DNA of 12,116 nucleotides from Candidatus Krumholzibacteriota bacterium (GTDB taxonomy: Bacteria; Krumholzibacteriota; Krumholzibacteriia; Krumholzibacteriales; Krumholzibacteriaceae), in assembly GCA_030613345.1 (NCBI GenBank), contig JAUWMD010000047.1, forward strand, positions 1 to 12,116. Direction: 5' to 3'. The notes below the pieces were generated by a model. That model was not told the origin of the DNA, made no database searches, and saw only the letters and a list, made by a program, of their open reading frames with translations. This document shows, one piece after another, positions 1 to 7,458 of this stretch (position 1 is its first letter; every line of letters starts with the position of its first letter). The translations under genes were made by a program, and so were the position numbers.

Positions 1-189
1 ATGCTTTTCGGCGAACCAGTCCCATAGTATCCCGCTGCAGTGCAGGGCGAACGGAATCCCCGGATAGTCCTTCATCACCTCTATGAACGGCAGGTAGGCC
101 CTCTCATAAGCCTCCTCGATAACGTGATCGAAATTGCCGACCGGCTGATGATTGTGGATCCCCAGAATGAATGTCACCTTGCCAGGCAT
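1..189 (-). CDS. GH57 family alpha-glucan enzyme (4-alpha-glucanotransferase or alpha-amylase type), N-terminal fragment
   Basis: Only the first 63 residues lie in the window; the gene continues past position 1. The N-terminus has the GIHNHQPVGNF motif at residues 10-20, then EEAYERAYLPF (25-35) and FALHCSG (47-53). This pattern is typical of the start of the GH57 catalytic barrel, as in thermococcal 4-alpha-glucanotransferases and related amylases. Enzymes of this family cleave or transfer alpha-1,4-glucan chains, as in glycogen or maltodextrin metabolism, by a retaining mechanism; the catalytic residues lie beyond the visible part. The ATG at 189 follows GGAAGG and AGGGA purine runs. It lies 17 bp after the EIIB stop, so it is probably co-transcribed with the PTS genes. 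No signal peptide is seen, so a cytoplasmic location is likely. Family assignment is firm; the exact specificity (amylase, transferase or branching enzyme) cannot be told from this fragment. Confidence 0.88.
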   Translation of the reverse strand, partial: MPGKVTFILGIHNHQPVGNFDHVIEEAYERAYLPFIEVMKDYPGIPFALHCSGILWDWFAEKH

Positions 190-206
190 ATGTCCCTGCC
201 TTCCGA

Positions 207-680
207 TCAGACCACCTTCGAGTTGATCGTGATCCTCTTGTCGCCCGGAAGCGCCCTCGCCTCGAGCGTTATCCCCTTCTTTACTATGTCGCGCAGGACC
301 CCCTTCTCCCCTTCGTTGACCCAGACGTTCTCGGTGATCTTCTCCCGGCCCTCACGGAAGTGAAGCCCGCCGACGTTTATCTCGGTCGTCTCCAGCCCCA
401 TGTCTAGCATCTCGAGCGCCTCTGCCGGTCCCCTTACGAGCAGGAAGATCTTCTCGCTGTCGAAGACGCCGCCGACGATCTGCCCGGCCGCCTCGGCGAG
501 GGAAAGGACCGTGGCCTTGAAATCGGGCCCGGCGGCACTCGTGTACAGTTCCTTCTCCCATTCCTCGGCATTCACCAGGTCGTCGGCGAGCACTATCCGG
601 TCGGGATTCAGCCTTCTCCCCCAGCCTACCACGACCTGCGCGTGTATGAACCTGTCGTCTATACGGAACAGAATCACCAT
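207..680 (-). CDS. PTS mannose/fructose/sorbose-family EIIB component
   Basis: This 157-residue cytoplasmic protein has the usual length for a stand-alone EIIB of the mannose family. The signature RIDDRFIHAQVVVGW spans residues 6-20, and His13 is the expected phospho-acceptor, which receives phosphate from EIIA. In classical systems EIIB passes phosphate to a sugar bound by the EIIC/EIID membrane complex. Here the next gene is a GH57 enzyme and neither EIIC nor EIID is present in the window, so a regulatory phosphorelay role is a real alternative. The ATG at 680 is preceded by GGAGGGA with a 7-nt spacer. It lies 43 bp downstream of the EIIA gene and 17 bp upstream of the GH57 gene. No truncation is seen. 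Family call is firm; the sugar specificity suggested by the family name should not be assumed. Confidence 0.93.
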   Translation of the reverse strand: MVILFRIDDRFIHAQVVVGWGRRLNPDRIVLADDLVNAEEWEKELYTSAAGPDFKATVLSLAEAAGQIVGGVFDSEKIFLLVRGPAEALEMLDMGLETTEINVGGLHFREGREKITENVWVNEGEKGVLRDIVKKGITLEARALPGDKRITINSKVV

Positions 681-723
681 CGTTCTTCCCTCCGTACCTC
701 TCTGTTCTGTGGAATCTTCCGTG

Positions 724-1119
724 TCAGAGCTCTATGACCCTGACGCTTTCCTGGCCGCGGTGGATCAGATGGCCGACGATCTCGTCGAGGTCCATGATCC
801 CCTGCTTCGTGACGAAATCGAGCAGGATGGGCAGATTCACCCCGCTGATGACCTTTACGCCCTCGAGCCCGCGGGTCGCCCTTACGCACGAAGCGCCGCA
901 GGAACCCCCGAAATAATCGACGAAGACCACTGCGCTCTTCGCGTTATTCCTCTCGAGTATCTCGCGAATCGACCTGACAACATCCTCGTCGCCGAGGTCG
1001 GAGCCCGACAGCGCGTAACAGTCATGGATCTCGCCGACTATCAGGCCGACCGTCCTGAGAAGTTCCTCACCGAGTTGTCCGTGGGTAACTATTATCCCGG
1101 TAATGTCCTTGTCCGTCAT
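724..1119 (-). CDS. PTS mannose-family EIIA component
   Basis: This 131-residue protein matches the single-domain EIIA(Man) fold in length. Residues 8-20 read GIIVTHGQLGEEL, where His13 corresponds to the conserved phospho-histidine that accepts phosphate from HPr. Residues 66-76 (VFVDYFGGSCG) match the second conserved loop of the family, which is normally VD..GGS. It should act in the cytoplasm as the middle step of an EI-HPr-EIIA-EIIB chain; neither EI nor HPr is encoded in this window. The ATG at 1119 lies 5 bp after the hprK stop, and the purine-rich GAGTAGGAG that includes the hprK stop codon probably serves as ribosome binding site, so translation of the two may be coupled. Adjacency to hprK suggests that HPr phosphorylation state controls flux through this relay. 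Confidence 0.93.
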   Translation of the reverse strand: MTDKDITGIIVTHGQLGEELLRTVGLIVGEIHDCYALSGSDLGDEDVVRSIREILERNNAKSAVVFVDYFGGSCGASCVRATRGLEGVKVISGVNLPILLDFVTKQGIMDLDEIVGHLIHRGQESVRVIEL

Positions 1120-1124
1120 GGCTC

Positions 1125-2093
1125 CTACTCGTGATCGTAGAGAAGATAGCGCCTCGTCTTCTTGTCGCTTTCCATCATGTCGAGAAGCTGCTGGTCGAGG
1201 CGCTTGGCGGCGTCGATGCCGTAGACTTTAAGCATGTGACTGAGCGCAATTGTCTCGGCGATCACGGTGATGTTCTTGCCGGGAAAGATCGGGATGAGGA
1301 CCTGGCGCACTTCGATGCCGAGAATATCAGTGTAGTGCTCGTCGAGCCCGTGGCGGTCCCAGTCCTTCGTCGGATCCCAGTCCTCGAGCTGGACGACGAC
1401 CTCTACCCTCTTCTGGATCCTTACCGCCCTGATCCCGAAGACGTCCATCACGTTGATGATGCCGATGCCGCGGATCTCCATGTAATGCTTGAGGTGCTCA
1501 CGTCCGCGCCCGAGTATGGCGTCCCCGTGCCTGAACGTCTCCACAACGTCGTCGGCGACGAGCCTGTGGCCCCTCTCGACGAGATCGAGGGCGATCTCGC
1601 TCTTTCCGCTGGCGCTGCGGCCCGAGAAGAGAAGCCCCACTCCGTAGACATCGACCAGCGAGCCATGTATCATTGTCCGCGGCGCGAAAATCAGCTCGAG
1701 ATGCCCGGTCAGTTTGTGGATGAACTCGGTCGTCTGCATCGAGGTGCGCAGTAACGGCACGCCGTGCTTGGCGGTGAGATCGAGCAGCTGCTTCGGTACG
1801 TCGAGACCCTTGGATACCAAGATACAGGGAAGCGGCTCGGAAAAGAGCCGCGCGACGGCGTCTGAGACCTGTCCCTTGTCGAGCGACTCGAGATAGAGCA
1901 GCTCCGTCTCACCGATGATCTGTATGCGCTTGTGAAGGAAGTTCTCCATGAACCCCGTCAGCGCGAAAGCCGGCCGGTGTATGTCCGGGCCGGTAATCGG
2001 AATCGGACCCTTGAGGTTGTCCGTCAGGGCCTCGAGCTCGAACTCCTCAGAGTTCTCCTCGAAGAACTCCTTTACCGCATATTCCTGTGGCAC
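1125..2093 (-). CDS. hprK: HPr kinase/phosphorylase (HPr serine kinase)
   Basis: HprK phosphorylates and dephosphorylates a serine of HPr in response to metabolic state. The 322-residue length is normal for the family. Residues 1-130 form the poorly conserved N-terminal domain. The catalytic domain has His143 in MIHGSLVDVYG, a P-loop GRSASGKS at 158-165 (Lys164), the acidic pair Asp181/Asp182 after it, and the HprK signature MEIRGIGIINV at 205-215. All key motifs are intact. The start is a GTG at 2093; it is supported by GGAGGAA with a good spacer, and no in-frame ATG exists nearby. It lies 33 bp after hpf and 5 bp before EIIA. In Gram-negative bacteria such hprK genes often neighbour rpoN, hpf and mannose-type PTS genes, as here, where they are thought to serve regulation more than sugar uptake. 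The HPr substrate gene is not in the window. Confidence 0.97.
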   Translation of the reverse strand: MPQEYAVKEFFEENSEEFELEALTDNLKGPIPITGPDIHRPAFALTGFMENFLHKRIQIIGETELLYLESLDKGQVSDAVARLFSEPLPCILVSKGLDVPKQLLDLTAKHGVPLLRTSMQTTEFIHKLTGHLELIFAPRTMIHGSLVDVYGVGLLFSGRSASGKSEIALDLVERGHRLVADDVVETFRHGDAILGRGREHLKHYMEIRGIGIINVMDVFGIRAVRIQKRVEVVVQLEDWDPTKDWDRHGLDEHYTDILGIEVRQVLIPIFPGKNITVIAETIALSHMLKVYGIDAAKRLDQQLLDMMESDKKTRRYLLYDHE

Positions 2094-2097
2094 TGGC

Positions 2098-2104
2098 TTC
2101 CTCC
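2098..2104 (-). promoter_or_regulatory. Ribosome binding site fixing the GTG start of hprK
   Basis: GGAGGAA reads on the minus strand, ending 4 nt before the GTG at 2093 (the GGAGG core is 6 nt away). This strong Shine-Dalgarno sequence decides the non-ATG start of hprK. Confidence 0.8.
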
Positions 2105-2126
2105 GGATCTGGAACCGCGGCCCCTG

Positions 2127-2675
2127 TCAGTCGAGACTGTCGATGACCCCATAATGGCCATCGGCCCGCTTGTACACAAAGTTCAGTTTACCCGATTCCA
2201 AATTATTGAAAAGGAGAAAATCCTTCTCGCGGTCCACCATGGATACTATCGCCTCCTCGACGCTGAGATGCACTATCTCATGGGGGATCTGATCCATTAC
2301 GGCGATCCCGTCTTCGCTTCCGACACTCTCCGCCTTGATGATCCTCTCGGCGGGAACCTGCTTGAAGCCGTTCTTCCGGGGATGGTGGTGGTTGTCTATC
2401 ATCTTCCCCTTGAATTTCTTGATCTGCCGTTCAAGGCTCTTTGCCGAGAGGTCTATCGAACCGTACATGTCCTCCGACTCTTCCTTGGCGGTAAAATCGT
2501 GACCGTTGACATGGACGTTCACTTCGGCGATATGGCGGAATTTTTCAACGTCCATGATCACATGGACGTTGAGAATATGATCGAAGTATCTCTTGAGTCT
2601 GCCGATCCTTTCTTCGATGTGCACTATGAGTTCGGGACTGGCTTCGAAATGTCTGGCTGTCGTCGTGATAATCAT
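2127..2675 (-). CDS. hpf: Ribosome hibernation promoting factor, long form
   Basis: This 182-residue protein binds the 30S subunit and dimerises ribosomes into inactive 100S particles during starvation. Residues 1-95 form the N-terminal S30AE/YfiA-type domain, with ITTTARHFEASPEL near the start and HVNGHDFTAKEESEDMYGSID at about 55-75. Residues 125-182 form the C-terminal dimerisation domain typical of long HPF, with PHEIVHLSVEEAI at 131-143 and FVYKRADGHYGVID near the end. The frame stays open far upstream across lipA, but the ATG at 2675 is chosen because AGGAGGA precedes it by 6 nt and the HPF homology begins exactly there. It lies 17 bp after the lipA stop. Placement close to rpoN is the classical one and suggests growth-state control. 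Confidence 0.96.
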   Translation of the reverse strand: MIITTTARHFEASPELIVHIEERIGRLKRYFDHILNVHVIMDVEKFRHIAEVNVHVNGHDFTAKEESEDMYGSIDLSAKSLERQIKKFKGKMIDNHHHPRKNGFKQVPAERIIKAESVGSEDGIAVMDQIPHEIVHLSVEEAIVSMVDREKDFLLFNNLESGKLNFVYKRADGHYGVIDSLD

Positions 2676-2681
2676 TACACA

Positions 2682-2688
2682 TCCTCCT
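2682..2688 (-). promoter_or_regulatory. Ribosome binding site fixing the hpf start
   Basis: AGGAGGA with a 6-nt spacer to the ATG at 2675. It shows that hpf is translated separately from the long upstream open frame that runs through lipA. Confidence 0.8.
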
Positions 2689-2692
2689 CGCA

Positions 2693-3598
2693 TCAACCAG
2701 CCGGCATCGTCCGGCCATCTTTGCGACGAACTCCCATACGGTTCTCCTGGTACGAACTTCTCACCAGGGGCCCCGCTGTCACCTCGAGAAACCCCATTGC
2801 GCGCCCCCTGTTCCCGATTTCCGAGAACTCCTCCGGGCTGAGGTACCGGTCGACCAGCGCCTGGTCCAGCCCGGGCTGCAGGTACTGACCGAGAGCGGCG
2901 AAATCCACCCCGGCATATATGAGGTCCCCGAGCGCTTCGAAGATTTCTTTGGTCGTCTCGCCCAGTCCGAGCATGAAAGACGACTTCGTGAGCACCTCCT
3001 TTTTTCGTTTCTTCGCCTCGGAGAGGAGAAGGAGCGACCTGTCGTAGTCGGCCCCCTTCCTTATCTCCGGATAAAGCCTTCTTACTGTTTCCATGTTGTG
3101 TGAGAAAATATCCGGTTCGGCGTCCAGAACCGTGTCGAGAGCCTTCAGGTCGCCGCCGAAATCGGGCACGAGCACCTCCACGACCGGAGCAGGATCGAGG
3201 GCATGAAGCTCCCCGATGACCGCGGCGAACCACGAGGCGCCTCCATCGCTGAGATCGTCGCGCGTTACGGACGTGACGATCACGTGGCTCAGGCCCAACT
3301 CGCTCGACGCGTCGGCGATCTTCTCCGGCTCTGCGCGGTCGGGCGCTTCGGGCGCTCCCTTCGTCACCGAGCAGAATCGGCACCCGCGGGTGCATACGTC
3401 GCCGAGCATCATGAAGGTGCCCTTGCCCTTCGCGTAGCACTCAGCCCTGTTGGGGCAGAGGCCTTCCCTGCATATTGTATGGAGATCCCTGCGCCTGACG
3501 GCTCCCTCTATCCTCGAAGATTCCGTGGCCAGGGGAATCTTTCTCCTCAGCCACGCGGGAAGCCTCTCACTGCGGCGTGTACTCGTGTTGAATGTCAT
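2693..3598 (-). CDS. lipA: Lipoyl synthase (radical SAM)
   Basis: LipA inserts two sulfur atoms into protein-bound octanoyl groups to make lipoyl cofactor for 2-oxoacid dehydrogenases and the glycine cleavage system. The 301-residue length is normal. Both iron-sulfur cluster ligand sets are present: the auxiliary cluster Cys43, Cys48 and Cys54 (CREGLCPNRAEC), and the radical SAM cluster Cys69, Cys73 and Cys76 (CTRGCRFC). The C-terminal RSSY motif at 280-283 supplies the conserved serine that ligates the auxiliary cluster. GLGET (211-215) and GQYLQP (237-242) are also family hallmarks. The ATG at 3598 has only a weak, distant AAGGTG. It lies 32 bp after rpoN and 17 bp before hpf. No lipB or lplA partner lies in the window. 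The location inside the rpoN-hpf block is unusual; the function is not in doubt. Confidence 0.97.
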   Translation of the reverse strand: MTFNTSTRRSERLPAWLRRKIPLATESSRIEGAVRRRDLHTICREGLCPNRAECYAKGKGTFMMLGDVCTRGCRFCSVTKGAPEAPDRAEPEKIADASSELGLSHVIVTSVTRDDLSDGGASWFAAVIGELHALDPAPVVEVLVPDFGGDLKALDTVLDAEPDIFSHNMETVRRLYPEIRKGADYDRSLLLLSEAKKRKKEVLTKSSFMLGLGETTKEIFEALGDLIYAGVDFAALGQYLQPGLDQALVDRYLSPEEFSEIGNRGRAMGFLEVTAGPLVRSSYQENRMGVRRKDGRTMPAG

Positions 3599-3630
3599 CT
3601 ATAGCCTGTCACCTTATAGGCATTCAATAT

Positions 3631-5046
3631 CTAGTACTCTTTCCGGTGCCTCGCCGGGAGGATCCCCAGCTGCTCCCTGTACTTCGCGACGGTGCGCCGC
3701 GCTATGATCAGCCCGTCCTTCCTGAGAAGGTCGGCGATCTTCTGGTCGCTCATCGGCTTTTTCGTATCTTCCTTCGAGATGATCTTCTTGATCCTGAGCT
3801 TCGCGCTCTTGGCCGAGACCTCCTCGCCCGATTCGGTGCTCAGAGCGCTGCTGAAGAAATACTTCAGCTCGAATACGCCGCGCGGGGTCTGTACGTACTT
3901 GTTCGTCGTCACCCTGCTGACGGTCGACTCGTGCATACCGATCTTCACCGCCACCTGCTGGAGCGTCAGCGGCTTGAGGTAGCCCGCACCCTTTTCGAAG
4001 AAATTCATCTGCGCCTCGACGATGTTCTCCATCACCTTGATCATCGTCCGCCGGCGCTGCTCGATCGTCTGTATCAGCCACTTGGCGTTCTTGAGACGCC
4101 CCTGGATGAAGTTCCTCGTCTCATCGCTGATCTCGTGGTTGCTCTGAAGCTCGCTCTTGTACGACTGGCTTATCCGCAGCCTCGGGACGTTGCGGTCGTT
4201 GAGATAGACGACGAACTTGTCGCCCACGCGTTCGACGATCAGGTCGGGGATAACGTACTTCGGATCCTCTGAGACGATGTCGAGGCCGGGCTTCGGGCTG
4301 AGATTCCCGATGACTCCCGCCTGAACCTGAACCTCCTTGATCGATATCTTGAGCTTCTTGCTGATGTCGAGGTACTTCTTCTGCTTGAACTCCTCGAAAT
4401 ACCCGGCGACGATCTTCGCGGCCATGCTGTCCGAGAGACCCTTCGCCTCGAGCTGGATAAGAAGCCCTTCCCGCAGGTCGCGCGCGCCGATCCCGGATGG
4501 CTCGAAGGTCTGGATGATCTTCAGCACATTCTCGACCTCCTCGATCGTTGCGCTGCAGGTTCGCGAGATATCCTCGAGGGGGCATACGAGGTATCCCGAA
4601 TCATCGAGATTGCCGATGATGTACTCGCCGATCCCGAGGACCTTCTCATCCTTGGTGACGAGCCTGAGCTGGCTCATGATGAATTCCGAGAAACTCGGTT
4701 TGGCGACGGGGACCCTCTCGAGGAAATCCTCCCTCTCCTCGATCTCCGCCTGCGTGCCGCCCATCCCGAAGGCCGTCTCGAAGTAGTCGTCCCAGTCTTC
4801 CTTCTCGTCCTTGGTCGCCTGTTCGTCCTTCTCCCCCGCCGCTTCCTCCTCCACCGGCGCCTCGTCCTCGAGATTCTCCTCGATCTCGTCGACTTCCTCG
4901 AGAAGCGGGTTCTGCAGGATCTCCTGGCGGAGGACCTGCTGCAGCTCCTGGGTAGGCATCTGCAGCAGTTTCAGGGCCTGCTGCAACCGCGGCGTCATCA
5001 CCAGCCGCTGGTGCATACCCAGACGCATGCCTAATTTCATCTCCAT
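3631..5046 (-). CDS. rpoN: RNA polymerase sigma-54 factor
   Basis: This 471-residue protein is close to the usual sigma-54 length and has all regions. Region I (residues 1-50) is glutamine and leucine rich, with LVMTPRLQQALKLLQMP at 15-31, and interacts with AAA+ activators. Region II (about 50-115) is strongly acidic. The core-binding part follows (about 120-250). The DNA-binding region includes a helix-turn-helix around 361-380 (TLQQVAVKIGMHESTVSRVT). The RpoN box ARRTVAKYRE lies at 449-458 and reads the -24 element. The ATG at 5046 is 16 bp after lptB and follows AAGGACGGA. No activator gene lies in the window. A close match to the sigma-54 promoter consensus lies upstream of the operon at 7562-7547, which suggests autoregulation. 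Confidence 0.98.
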   Translation of the reverse strand: MEMKLGMRLGMHQRLVMTPRLQQALKLLQMPTQELQQVLRQEILQNPLLEEVDEIEENLEDEAPVEEEAAGEKDEQATKDEKEDWDDYFETAFGMGGTQAEIEEREDFLERVPVAKPSFSEFIMSQLRLVTKDEKVLGIGEYIIGNLDDSGYLVCPLEDISRTCSATIEEVENVLKIIQTFEPSGIGARDLREGLLIQLEAKGLSDSMAAKIVAGYFEEFKQKKYLDISKKLKISIKEVQVQAGVIGNLSPKPGLDIVSEDPKYVIPDLIVERVGDKFVVYLNDRNVPRLRISQSYKSELQSNHEISDETRNFIQGRLKNAKWLIQTIEQRRRTMIKVMENIVEAQMNFFEKGAGYLKPLTLQQVAVKIGMHESTVSRVTTNKYVQTPRGVFELKYFFSSALSTESGEEVSAKSAKLRIKKIISKEDTKKPMSDQKIADLLRKDGLIIARRTVAKYREQLGILPARHRKEY

Positions 5047-5062
5047 CTATATCCGTCCTTAC

Positions 5063-5815
5063 TTACAGACGAAACGCCTCGCCGAGGTAGATCTCCCTCA
5101 CCTCAGGGTCGGAGGCCAACTCATCCGCGGTTCCGGAGCGCTTTATGCTCCCTTCATACATGATATACGCTCTGTCGGTTATTGACAACGTCTCCCGGAC
5201 ATTATGATCGGTGATGAGGACGCCGAGTCCCCTCTCACGGAGTTTCATGACGATCCCCTGCAGATCGGCCAATGCGATCGGGTCGATTCCGGCGAACGGT
5301 TCGTCGAGAAGCATGAAGGACGGCTCAGTGACGAGCGAACGGGTCACTTCGACCCTGCGCCGCTCTCCACCGGAGAGCTGGTTGCCGTAGCTCTTGCGCA
5401 GGTGCTCGACGTTGAGCTCTCTCAAAAGATTCTCGAGGCGCTCCTTCCTCTCGGCCCTCGAGATCTTCAGCGTCTCGAGGATCGCCTTGAGATTATCCTC
5501 GACCGTGAGCTTGCGGAAGATCGACGCCTCCTGGGGGAGGTAACCTATCCCCTTGCGGGCCCTGCGATACATCGGCAGTCCCGTAATATCATGGCTATCG
5601 AGATAGGCCGTCCCGCCGTCGGGTTTGATCATGCCGACGAGCATGTAGAAGCATGTCGTCTTCCCGGCGCCGTTTGGGCCGAGAAGCCCTACGATCTCGC
5701 CGCGCCTGACGTTTATCGAAACGTCGCTGACGACCCGCCTCTTGCCGTAGACCTTGACCAGGCCTTCGCAACCGAGTCCCTTGCCGTTGCTCCCGTCGGC
5801 GGAAGAATCACTCAT
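5063..5815 (-). CDS. lptB: LPS export ABC transporter ATP-binding protein LptB
   Basis: LptB is the cytoplasmic ATPase that powers extraction of LPS from the inner membrane by LptF/LptG and its passage to LptC and LptA. The 250-residue product has Walker A GPNGAGKT at 46-53, Q-loop Gln95 in GYLPQEASIF, ABC signature LSGGERRR at 148-155, Walker B MLLDEP at 168-173 and switch His204 (ITDHN). YLPQEASIFRKLTVEDN is characteristic of LptB against other ABC ATPases. The frame opens earlier, at 5857, but the ATG at 5815 is preferred: it overlaps the lptC stop by 8 bp (ATGAGTGA), follows a GGAAGGAAAGGG purine run, and the earlier part is only a charged run with no homology. LptF and LptG are not in the window. 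Confidence 0.96.
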   Translation of the reverse strand: MSDSSADGSNGKGLGCEGLVKVYGKRRVVSDVSINVRRGEIVGLLGPNGAGKTTCFYMLVGMIKPDGGTAYLDSHDITGLPMYRRARKGIGYLPQEASIFRKLTVEDNLKAILETLKISRAERKERLENLLRELNVEHLRKSYGNQLSGGERRRVEVTRSLVTEPSFMLLDEPFAGIDPIALADLQGIVMKLRERGLGVLITDHNVRETLSITDRAYIMYEGSIKRSGTADELASDPEVREIYLGEAFRL

Positions 5816-6413
5816 CCCCGCTTCCCTTTCCTTCCTTTTCCTTCCTGACTGCCTCATCGATCAGGCTCTCCTCGTCGCGCAGGTAGGCCCTCACGTCGCG
5901 TTTTATATCCACATTCTTCAGTTCCGGATATCCCGTAAAACCGTATCCGGTCAGGATATCGGTCCCCCTGGTGACCTTGACGAAATCCTCCGAGTGTATC
6001 TCCCCGAGCTCACGGATCATGATGAGGCTCTCCGTCTCGAGTGTGTACCCCTCAGTCGTCGTGACGACGACGTTTCCCAGGGCGGTCAGGTCGCGGGAGA
6101 CCTGGTTGAACTCGCCCTTGTCCGCGGTCAGTACCGAGGTGACCTCGCCGTTCTCGTCGTAGAAGGTGATCTTCGGATTGTCGGTCACGAGCAGCTTCCT
6201 GAGGTTATATACCCTCGCCACCGGCGCTTCGAGGGTCCACTTCACCCTTCCCGAATCGCTCTCCATTGTTGTGAAGTCGGAAAACTCCTGGTCGGCCATA
6301 TCTGTCGTGCCGAGCGACCGCTGCGGCCTGTCGCTCTGGCCGCACGAGAGCGCAGCTGCGGCAAGTGCCGCGCAGGCAAAGAGTATCGCTGCTTTTTCTC
6401 TCGTTATTTTCAT
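5808..6413 (-). CDS. lptC: LPS export periplasmic protein LptC, probable lipoprotein
   Basis: This 201-residue protein has an N-terminal hydrophobic segment (residues 8-22) ending in ALSC at 21-24. That suggests a lipoprotein signal peptide with Cys24 as the lipidated residue, although canonical LptC keeps an uncleaved anchor. The rest reads as the repeated short beta strands of the LptC/OstA fold (for example TADKGEFNQVSRDLTALGNV at 97-116 and VDIKRDVRAYLRD at 168-180). LptC takes LPS from LptB2FG and hands it to LptA. The usual lptA gene between lptC and lptB is missing, and the two frames overlap directly. A GTG at 6467 would add 18 residues and overlap the acyltransferase stop; the ATG at 6413 is chosen because GGAG precedes it by 6 nt and the signal peptide starts there. 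Confidence 0.86.
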   Translation of the reverse strand: MKITREKAAILFACAALAAAALSCGQSDRPQRSLGTTDMADQEFSDFTTMESDSGRVKWTLEAPVARVYNLRKLLVTDNPKITFYDENGEVTSVLTADKGEFNQVSRDLTALGNVVVTTTEGYTLETESLIMIRELGEIHSEDFVKVTRGTDILTGYGFTGYPELKNVDIKRDVRAYLRDEESLIDEAVRKEKEGKGSGDE

Positions 6414-6463
6414 CACGGTCTCCACCCGGTCCACGTTTTTATACACCTCTGAAGGCGGCACGT

Positions 6464-7429
6464 TCACGCGGTGCCGTCCATCTCATGATATCCCGGTTTC
6501 TCGACTTTTTCCAGATGTTCCTTACGCACGCGCCACCTGTCGTGGAACCAGACCCACTGCTGGGGATAGAGCCTCACGAACTTCTCTATCGCCGCGGTTA
6601 TGTTTTCTGTGAGAACGGCCCTGCGTTCCTCCTCAGGCAGGTCTTCCGGCGGATGCTCTATCTCGGGCAGGATCTTTATGTGGTGAATCCCTCCGGGCTG
6701 CATGTGGATCGCCATCGGCACGACAGCCGCCCCACTCCTCAGAGCGAAGACGGCAGGACCGATCGGCGTCCAGGCGGGCCTGCCAAAGAAGGGCACCATG
6801 ATCCCGTCGATGTTGATGTTCTGGTCGACGAGCATCCCGAGGACCTCTCCTCTCTTGAGGACGCGATATCCGGAGACCGCCGTGTTCCCGCGGTGGAGCG
6901 ACTCCACTCCGTGCCTGCGCCTCAGCTCGATGAGCATCCGGTTGAGCATCTTGTTGCTGAGCTTCCTCGCGATCACGCTCACCTTGTACCCCTTCGCGGA
7001 GAGGCAGGCGCCGAGCAGCTCCCAGCATCCGATATGGCCTCCGATCGCCAGCACTCCTTTTCCGCGGGCCAGCGGCCGGAGAAGATTCTCTTCGCCCGAG
7101 ACAAGACACGACTCGAGTACCTGCTGCTTCGTCCGGCGGGTCAGCCTGAGGGTGTCGAGGGCGTTCTTCCCCATCGACTTGAACATTCCCCTCGCTATCG
7201 CCTCTGCCACCACAGGCGGCGTGCCGGGGAAAGCGAGCGCGATGTTCTCGTGAGCACGCACCCTGTCCTTCCGGTAGCACCTGTACGAAAACATTCCTAA
7301 TAATGTAAACAGTGAGAGACCAGTGCGTCGCGGCAGTGTAACGGCCAGAAAGATGAGCATTCTGACAAGAAAAGTCTCGCCGAACCGTCGGACCGTTTTT
7401 TTTATTCTTTTCCGCAGGTTACTGGACAA
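6464..7429 (-). CDS. Lysophospholipid/lipid A acyltransferase, LpxL/HtrB family
   Basis: This 321-residue inner-membrane enzyme belongs to the LpxL/LpxM (HtrB/MsbB) family, which adds secondary acyl chains to Kdo-lipid A. It has a hydrophobic N-terminal anchor at about 22-48 and the catalytic HX4E motif at His132-Glu137 (GGHIGCWELLG). RAHENIALAFPG at 58-69, FFGRPAWTPIGP at 214-225 and the C-terminal WVWFHDRW at 292-299 are family hallmarks. The start is a TTG at 7429: AGGAG lies 8 nt upstream, and an in-frame TAA stands two codons before it. The first in-frame ATG (7360) would remove 23 residues and has no ribosome binding site. It is the first gene after the intergenic promoter region and lies 50 bp before lptC. 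Which acyl position it modifies cannot be told. Confidence 0.93.
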   Translation of the reverse strand: MSSNLRKRIKKTVRRFGETFLVRMLIFLAVTLPRRTGLSLFTLLGMFSYRCYRKDRVRAHENIALAFPGTPPVVAEAIARGMFKSMGKNALDTLRLTRRTKQQVLESCLVSGEENLLRPLARGKGVLAIGGHIGCWELLGACLSAKGYKVSVIARKLSNKMLNRMLIELRRRHGVESLHRGNTAVSGYRVLKRGEVLGMLVDQNINIDGIMVPFFGRPAWTPIGPAVFALRSGAAVVPMAIHMQPGGIHHIKILPEIEHPPEDLPEEERRAVLTENITAAIEKFVRLYPQQWVWFHDRWRVRKEHLEKVEKPGYHEMDGTA

Positions 7430-7437
7430 CCCTTATA

Positions 7438-7442
7438 CTCCT
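7438..7442 (-). promoter_or_regulatory. Ribosome binding site supporting a TTG start
   Basis: AGGAG with an 8-nt spacer to the TTG at 7429 supports the rare start codon of the acyltransferase gene. Confidence 0.65.
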
Positions 7443-7458
7443 GTGTCCCTACCGCCAC

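Noticed and set aside
400..1134. A 244-codon plus-strand open frame opposite the EIIA and EIIB genes.
   Set aside because: It is antisense to two PTS genes with complete family motifs. Its translation is low-complexity and shows no recognisable domain, as is usual in GC-rich DNA.
1932..2888. A 318-codon plus-strand open frame opposite hprK, hpf and lipA ends.
   Set aside because: It runs antisense to three recognised genes and has no domain signal.
2127..3440. A 437-codon open frame that would make HPF the C-terminal part of a much larger protein.
   Set aside because: The upstream 250 codons are the off-frame shadow of lipA, whose iron-sulfur motifs are intact. A strong ribosome binding site and the start of HPF homology fix the start at 2675.
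3599..3630. TTGAAT and TATAGA about 18 bp apart between rpoN and lipA, resembling a sigma-70 promoter.
   Set aside because: The -10-like hexamer overlaps the lipA start codon, which would need a start within the coding region. More likely chance in a short operon gap.
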